DNA of 53,248 nt from Microcaldota archaeon (GTDB taxonomy: Archaea; Micrarchaeota; Micrarchaeia; Micrarchaeales; CABMGC01). The notes under the pieces were generated by a model, which saw only the letters and a list, made by a program, of their open reading frames with translations, was not told the DNA's origin and made no database searches. The stretch is from NCBI GenBank assembly GCA_021797745.1, contig JAJZZD010000007.1:1-53248 (forward strand). The letters are read 5' to 3'. Positions 49,180 through 53,248 of this stretch are shown here, in pieces. Position 1 is the stretch's first letter. Each line of letters begins with the position of its first letter. The position numbers and the translations under genes are program-made.

Positions 49180-49641
49180 TTACTGTTTTTTGCCGCTCTG
49201 TGCTTCCTGCTGCATTTGCTGCAGCACGCTAAGCTTGTAGTTGACGCTGAACAGCTCTTTTTCGAGCTTTTCTTTTTCCCCGACAAGTGTCTTCAGGTAT
49301 TCCTCGCTCGCATGCAAATTTTTCCGGTAGAAATCAAGTGCCTCTGAGACGCTCTTTTCAACAACAAAACCTGCGCCCACATCAGTCATTACCGTGTCAA
49401 TTTCGCCTACCTTGGCATTTATCAAAAGGCCCCCGTCTGCATCAACGAGTATACTGGAATTTTTTAGTTTATGCGCTTTTTCCAGAAGGTCTATGTTCTT
49501 CTGTATGGCGCTGTGCGCCATAATGTATGAAGAAATATTTTCTGTAAGCATTTCGTACTGCTGGCTGTATGCGTTTTGCAGATACGTAAGCTGCACCGCT
49601 GCTTCTTCTCCGCTCAGCTCCCTGTTCTCTTGCGCTGCCAT
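49180..49641 (-). CDS. pfdA: Prefoldin subunit alpha
   Basis: This 153-aa protein has N- and C-terminal coiled coils around a central beta hairpin region with VDADGGLLINAKVGEIDTV and DVGAGFVVEKSVSEALDFY, the conserved prefoldin alpha block. It forms the alpha2beta4 chaperone that passes nascent proteins to the thermosome. The pfdA-ftsY order is common in archaea. There is an extra acidic and Gln-rich N terminus of about 15 aa. Confidence 0.93.
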   Translation of the reverse strand: MAAQENRELSGEEAAVQLTYLQNAYSQQYEMLTENISSYIMAHSAIQKNIDLLEKAHKLKNSSILVDADGGLLINAKVGEIDTVMTDVGAGFVVEKSVSEALDFYRKNLHASEEYLKTLVGEKEKLEKELFSVNYKLSVLQQMQQEAQSGKKQ

Positions 49642-49707
49642 ATTATCGACGGATGAACTAAAATTATCATAGCAAAGATAATAAGCTTTGCAGAAACAAA
49701 TCTCCGG

Positions 49708-50124
49708 CTATCTCCTTGACGTGGTTTTACCTGATTTTCCTTTCATGACCAAGAACAGCATCATGGCAAAGAATGCCGTTATCAGTGCCATCACCGCAGC
49801 CGAGACGGTTCTGTACTTTCCTATGAGCGCATACTGGCTCTTTGCTGAGCTTACTGCAAGGTTGGCGTACGCAACTGACGTATCCGGAGAGCTGTTGAGC
49901 GCTGCGCTTGATTTGTTAAGGTAGTAATATGCCTGTGTAAGATTCGGATAAAAAATGAGATACGCACTCTCGTTGACCTGCTCCACGAAATAAGTGGCGT
50001 TGGCAAGCGTGGAGTTTGCCGAACTTTGAGCGTAATTTCCAGCTCCCGAATATGCAAACGGAACCAATTCCAGCATAAAAAATGCGGCCAATGAGAATAC
50101 AAAAATTAATTTTACATATGCCAT
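49708..50124 (-). CDS. Secreted, C-terminally anchored small membrane protein
   Basis: This 138-aa protein has an N-terminal signal peptide (VKLIFVFSLAAFFMLELVPF), an external helical domain of about 80 aa with several N-glycosylation sequons and Tyr/Ser/Ala-rich repeats, and a C-terminal membrane helix (AAVMALITAFFAMMLFLVMK) with a basic tail. No family recognised. It lies between pfdA and the divergent TFB gene. Confidence 0.7.
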   Translation of the reverse strand: MAYVKLIFVFSLAAFFMLELVPFAYSGAGNYAQSSANSTLANATYFVEQVNESAYLIFYPNLTQAYYYLNKSSAALNSSPDTSVAYANLAVSSAKSQYALIGKYRTVSAAVMALITAFFAMMLFLVMKGKSGKTTSRR

Positions 50125-50159
50125 GCAGAACCTCTATTCGGCAAACAATGTTTACCTAT

Positions 50160-51164
50160 TCAAATGTGCACTCTTTTTTCCTTTTGCCCGTTTTCAGGCA
50201 TGCGATTTGGTTTTACGTTCAACTCTCCGGATGTCAAATTCATTCTTTTGCGCTCTTCTTCATTTAACGATGCAATTGCCAGATTCATGGCTTTGCGGAG
50301 TGATGACTCACTAACGCAAAGTTTCAACGATATCTCAGAGAGAGAATAGCGCCTGCCTTCCGATTCGCACGCCAATTCGATAGATATCGCCGCTATGACC
50401 TGCGGCATAGTGTCTCTGTCTTTAAATTCAAATCTTTCAGCTAATTTCGCAGCTTTATCGGCAATTACATTCTTTTCCTCAGGTGTTACCTTCGTTTTTT
50501 CATCTTCATTTTCATCTTCAAGTAGTAGTCCAGTGTATCTGGCTATAAAGTCTACGGGTAAGAATGGTTTTTTGGTTCCCATTTCGAATCTTTTTTCTAT
50601 ATGTTCACTTGTTTTTATTATATTGCTTCTGTTATTAGTGGAATACGATCCGTTAACTTTCCCCAGTTCGCTTGGTGTTACTGCAATGCTTTTTATTCTG
50701 CATGCTGCGAGAATTAGGCCAGCAACATACGTTTCGTCATCGGCCGCTTTGTGGTATGGCGGCTTTAGTCCTTTCAACTTACAATGAAGCTCATATGCAT
50801 AGTTTTCTATGTCCGGATCCAATTTGCGCAAGCTTGCCATCTTGGCTATGCTGTCCTTCAGCTGCGCGTCAAAATCAGATTTGGCATTAAAAATTTGCTG
50901 CCCTACTGGCTCGACTTTTTTCGCATCATTTTCAGGAATCTGTATTACTAAATTGCATCCTCTGCATACTAAATGACCTTCTTCACGCAATAAATCTTTG
51001 CAGCCGCATGCAGGACATCTACTTGTTTCTACAGGTAAAGGTACCTGACCGTTTCGGCGTCCTTTTCTCTGGGATCTTAAAGCCAGACTGAGAACCCTGT
51101 CAGTGGGTTCGTCAGCACGGGGTACATCAGGAGGCAGCTTATCAGTATGCTTATTGGCAGACAT
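50160..51164 (-). CDS. Divergent TFB-like factor lacking an evident B-reader
   Basis: This 334-aa protein has a zinc ribbon CPACGCKDLLREEGHLVCRGC at about 50-70. The region after it lacks the GPEWRAF-type B-reader/linker of its neighbour. Two cyclin-like repeats follow: DIENYAYELHCKLKG... DDETYVAGLILAACRIKSIA and a second with DTMPQVIAAISIELACESEG then a helix-turn-helix SLSEISLKLCVSESSLRKAM. It may be a specialised initiation factor or a regulator that binds TBP-DNA. It follows the canonical TFB gene by 6 nt. Confidence 0.75.
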   Translation of the reverse strand: MSANKHTDKLPPDVPRADEPTDRVLSLALRSQRKGRRNGQVPLPVETSRCPACGCKDLLREEGHLVCRGCNLVIQIPENDAKKVEPVGQQIFNAKSDFDAQLKDSIAKMASLRKLDPDIENYAYELHCKLKGLKPPYHKAADDETYVAGLILAACRIKSIAVTPSELGKVNGSYSTNNRSNIIKTSEHIEKRFEMGTKKPFLPVDFIARYTGLLLEDENEDEKTKVTPEEKNVIADKAAKLAERFEFKDRDTMPQVIAAISIELACESEGRRYSLSEISLKLCVSESSLRKAMNLAIASLNEEERKRMNLTSGELNVKPNRMPENGQKEKRVHI

Positions 51165-51170
51165 AGAAAA

Positions 51171-52316
51171 TCACAGGTTCACGTCTATGGCGAGCTCTTT
51201 TTTGAGTTCCCTGTACCTGTTTCTTATCGTCACTTCTGTTACGCCTGCAACCTCTGCTACTTCCTTCTGCGTTCTCCTCTCGTTGACAAGCGCGCTGGCT
51301 ATGTAAACTGCTGCCGCGCTCACACCGGTTGGGCTTCTTCCGCTCACCAGGCCTTTCTTCATAGCCTGCCTAAGCAGGATTACTGCCCTTTCCTGAGCCT
51401 CGCTGCTCAGCTTCAATGCCGTAACGTATCTGGGCACGTAGCTTGTGGGTTCAGTCAGAGGTATCCTAAGGCCGAGCTCGTGCGCGACTACGCGGTATGT
51501 CCTTCCTATTTCCTTCTTCGGAACGCCAGATATCTGGGCTATCTCGTCAAGTGTTCTTGGCATGCCTGCCTGTCTGCAAGTTGCGTATAGCGCCGCGTTT
51601 ACCACGGTTTCAATAGGCCTGCCTCTTATCAGGTTGTTCTTCACGCAGTTTCTGTAAAGAAGCGCTGCGCTTTCCCTGATGTTGTCCGGCAATCCTAGGT
51701 AGCTTGCCACTCTGTTGAGTTCAGGCAGCGCAACCAGGTAGTTCCTTTCGCTCGAGCTGGCTATGCTGGCCCTTTTATGCCACTTCCTTATGCGGTAAAG
51801 CTGCGCCTGCCTTTTTGAAGGCAGCTTCGCGCCTCTGATATCTTTATTGTACATGTCTATTTCTGTGACAAGTCCCTTGTTAGGCTTCATGTATTTTATC
51901 GGTGCTCCTGTCCTGGCCCTGGCGTTCCTCTGGTCAGCGTCGAATGCGCGCCATTCTGGCCCATTGTCAGTGACGTTCTCTTCTAGTACAAGTCCGCAGT
52001 CGTTGCATACGTATTCCCCTTTTTCATTGTCCAATATTATGTTAGAGCTTCCGCAGCTTGGACATTTATTCGGGTGTTCTCCCATACTTACTGTTTTCTG
52101 CTCCATTCCAATCCCAGCTGACGTTTCGGTACCTAACTGCGGTCTTTGCATGCCTGGGCGTGCGTTTTCGCTAAATCCTGATCCTCGTATCTGCTCCTTG
52201 GAAGGTAACCTCGATTCCTGTGCTCCTGTCTCTGGCTTCTTTGCTTTTGCTGACTCTGGCTGCTTTGACCTTGCGCTCTTTGCAGCCTTTTGCTTTGAGT
52301 TTTTTGATTTAGACAT
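51171..52316 (-). CDS. tfb: Transcription initiation factor TFB
   Basis: This 381-aa TFB has a Lys/Ser/Gln-rich N-terminal extension of about 85 aa, then the zinc ribbon CPSCGSSN...CNDCGLVL, the B-reader/linker GPEWRAFDADQRNARARTGA and two cyclin repeats, ending in the second-repeat recognition helix TQKEVAEVAGVTEVTIRNRY which reads the BRE. It recruits RNA polymerase to TBP-bound promoters. The extension is unusual; a shorter start cannot be ruled out. Confidence 0.95.
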   Translation of the reverse strand: MSKSKNSKQKAAKSARSKQPESAKAKKPETGAQESRLPSKEQIRGSGFSENARPGMQRPQLGTETSAGIGMEQKTVSMGEHPNKCPSCGSSNIILDNEKGEYVCNDCGLVLEENVTDNGPEWRAFDADQRNARARTGAPIKYMKPNKGLVTEIDMYNKDIRGAKLPSKRQAQLYRIRKWHKRASIASSSERNYLVALPELNRVASYLGLPDNIRESAALLYRNCVKNNLIRGRPIETVVNAALYATCRQAGMPRTLDEIAQISGVPKKEIGRTYRVVAHELGLRIPLTEPTSYVPRYVTALKLSSEAQERAVILLRQAMKKGLVSGRSPTGVSAAAVYIASALVNERRTQKEVAEVAGVTEVTIRNRYRELKKELAIDVNL

Positions 52317-52454
52317 GCTTTCACTTTTTAAACTTAATTCGAACTGATTTTTTACGACCTCGCGTCAGGGATAGCTTTTTAAAATTTACTAAAATAGGTC
52401 ACTCATACTCTGAGCAATCAAATATATAAATCTTTCTGTAGTTGCCGACGGCAA

Positions 52455-52511
52455 ATGGAGAATTTGCTGCGTCAATTGACGAGAAACAAGATTACTAACT
52501 ACGTCAGGTAG
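52455..52511 (+). CDS. Possible 18-aa micro-ORF or start of a small RNA
   Basis: In the 284-bp gap between TFB genes, a good plus-strand TATA (AAATATATAAATC, 52417-52429) is followed at about 25 nt by a TTGCC/GGCAA hairpin and then ATG with 18 codons (MENLLRQLTRNKITNYVR). A promoter without an obvious longer gene suggests a small transcript. No other gene is seen in the gap. Confidence 0.25.
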   Translation: MENLLRQLTRNKITNYVR

Positions 52512-52600
52512 TACACGCCGTGCATTATGTGCTATGTGCCTGGTGCATATATGCAGACATGAACGCTATTTTGACACTTGACACTGTCGTCAGTCTTCAG

Positions 52601-53248
52601 CTACAGCGTAACTGCTCTCTTCGTTCTCGCTGTCCGGGCCTCGCGCGGCGCTTGATTTTTATCAGGAGCCGGAGCATTTTGAGTTCTGGGACTTTCCTCC
52701 TTGGAACCTAGGATGCTTTCAATCTCTTTTCTGACTCTGCGAATCTGGGTTTCGTTCTTCCCTGTCTGCGTCGCTATGTATTTTAGCGTTTTTTCCATGT
52801 TCTGCCCTTTTTCCCCAGTATTTATGCAAGCAAGGTTTACTATCGATGCACATACAAGGACCGGATTTTTACTGTTGAAGAAACTTGGCTTTTTGTCTTC
52901 AAGTTTCTCGAGGATATAGTTGGACTCGGAAGTTGAATCATGTCCAAGTCCGCAGTCAGATATCACTTTCTGCAGATACATCCTAGCAGTAGGCGGTGGC
53001 AAGTCCAAATCAAGTGCGACCTTCAGTTTTTTGAAGGTCCTCCCTACGCTCTTTTTCGGCATCTTTAATTCTTTAGCTATTCTGGCAATTTCTACTGGTA
53101 TGCTGAGCTGCCTGCATGCAGCATACAATACTGCTCCAATTAACGGAGTTGCTGACCTGCCTGCTATAAAATGTGTGTCTGTGCATTTTGTATAGATAGA
53201 TATTGCCACCTCCTTCACGCCTTCAGGCAGCGATAGGTCTGACAGATC
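52601..53248 (-). CDS. TFB-family transcription factor (N terminus beyond window)
   Basis: The frame is open to the right edge and carries TFB cyclin repeats: DLSDLSLPEGVKEVAISIY, the first-repeat segment RSATPLIGAVLYAACRQLSI, the HTH-like RIAKELKMPKKSVGRTFKKL, and a second repeat (PVLVCASIVNLACINTGEKG then KTLKYIATQTGKNETQIRRV). The 35-residue tail is Pro/Ala/Arg-rich. It is the third TFB-type gene in a row. Zinc ribbon and start are outside the window. Confidence 0.88.
   Translation of the reverse strand, partial: DLSDLSLPEGVKEVAISIYTKCTDTHFIAGRSATPLIGAVLYAACRQLSIPVEIARIAKELKMPKKSVGRTFKKLKVALDLDLPPPTARMYLQKVISDCGLGHDSTSESNYILEKLEDKKPSFFNSKNPVLVCASIVNLACINTGEKGQNMEKTLKYIATQTGKNETQIRRVRKEIESILGSKEESPRTQNAPAPDKNQAPREARTARTKRAVTL

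Noticed and set aside
1-53248. Ribosomal RNA, prophage or restriction/defence island
   Set aside because: No rRNA-like sequence, capsid, integrase, nuclease-methylase pair or cas gene was recognised; the content is mainly housekeeping plus lineage-specific genes.

Overview
The window comes from an archaeon. It encodes archaeal LeuRS and IleRS, topoisomerase VI subunit A, archaeal-type membrane Lon, RFC small subunit, prefoldin alpha, FtsY, TFS, several TFB paralogues and class III signal-peptide pilins. Many ATG or TTG starts lie about 22-30 nt downstream of a TATA box, which implies leaderless mRNAs. Compact gene packing, overlapping genes, shortened versions of standard proteins and large unusual Lrp-like and TPR proteins resemble DPANN archaea, most likely a Micrarchaeota/ARMAN-type lineage. 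That placement is inference; no rRNA is present.

Layout. 1-7.8 kb: two tRNA-Gly genes (one with an intron) and a tRNA-Phe, an M16 peptidase, CDGSH, VOC and GrpB-like proteins, a minus-strand ABC-2 exporter operon, a protein with tandem ribosomal P1-like domains and a small methyltransferase. 7.9-15.4 kb: Hef-type helicase, ASCH, acylphosphatase, parvulin and TFS on plus; an M49-like peptidase overlapping leuS on minus. 15.5-19.4 kb: a PadR-controlled ABC exporter plus a secreted membrane-anchored protein. 19.4-20.3 kb: about 1 kb without ordinary genes, holding two copies of a 42-nt G-rich hairpin and small ORFs. 20.4-31.4 kb: Lrp-like regulator, a deaminase-like amidohydrolase with altered active site, two homologous pilin-type proteins (one fused to a beta-propeller), ileS, a CDP-alcohol phosphotransferase and a secretion ATPase. 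31.4-35.2 kb: HAD phosphatase, top6A and lon. 35.4-46.8 kb: TPR-AAA protein, a gene interrupted by an in-frame TGA, an SMR pair, topA, TrmI-like methyltransferase, a paralogous small-protein pair and two TPR-methyltransferase-like proteins. 46.9-53.2 kb: minus-strand information-processing cluster (rfcS, ftsY, pfdA and three consecutive TFB-type genes, the last cut by the window edge).

The least explained signals are: (i) a family of G-rich-loop hairpins (core GGTGGGGAAYAA) at four intergenic sites, with different but self-complementary stems, one of them overlapping the start codon of the P1-like gene; (ii) genes whose frame is broken in ways that look recoverable, namely a poly-A frameshift at 75-82, an in-frame TGA at 38250-38252 and a TGA 5' of the TPR-methyltransferase at 46764; and (iii) at least five plausible small proteins of 37-56 aa, two of them with well-placed TATA boxes.
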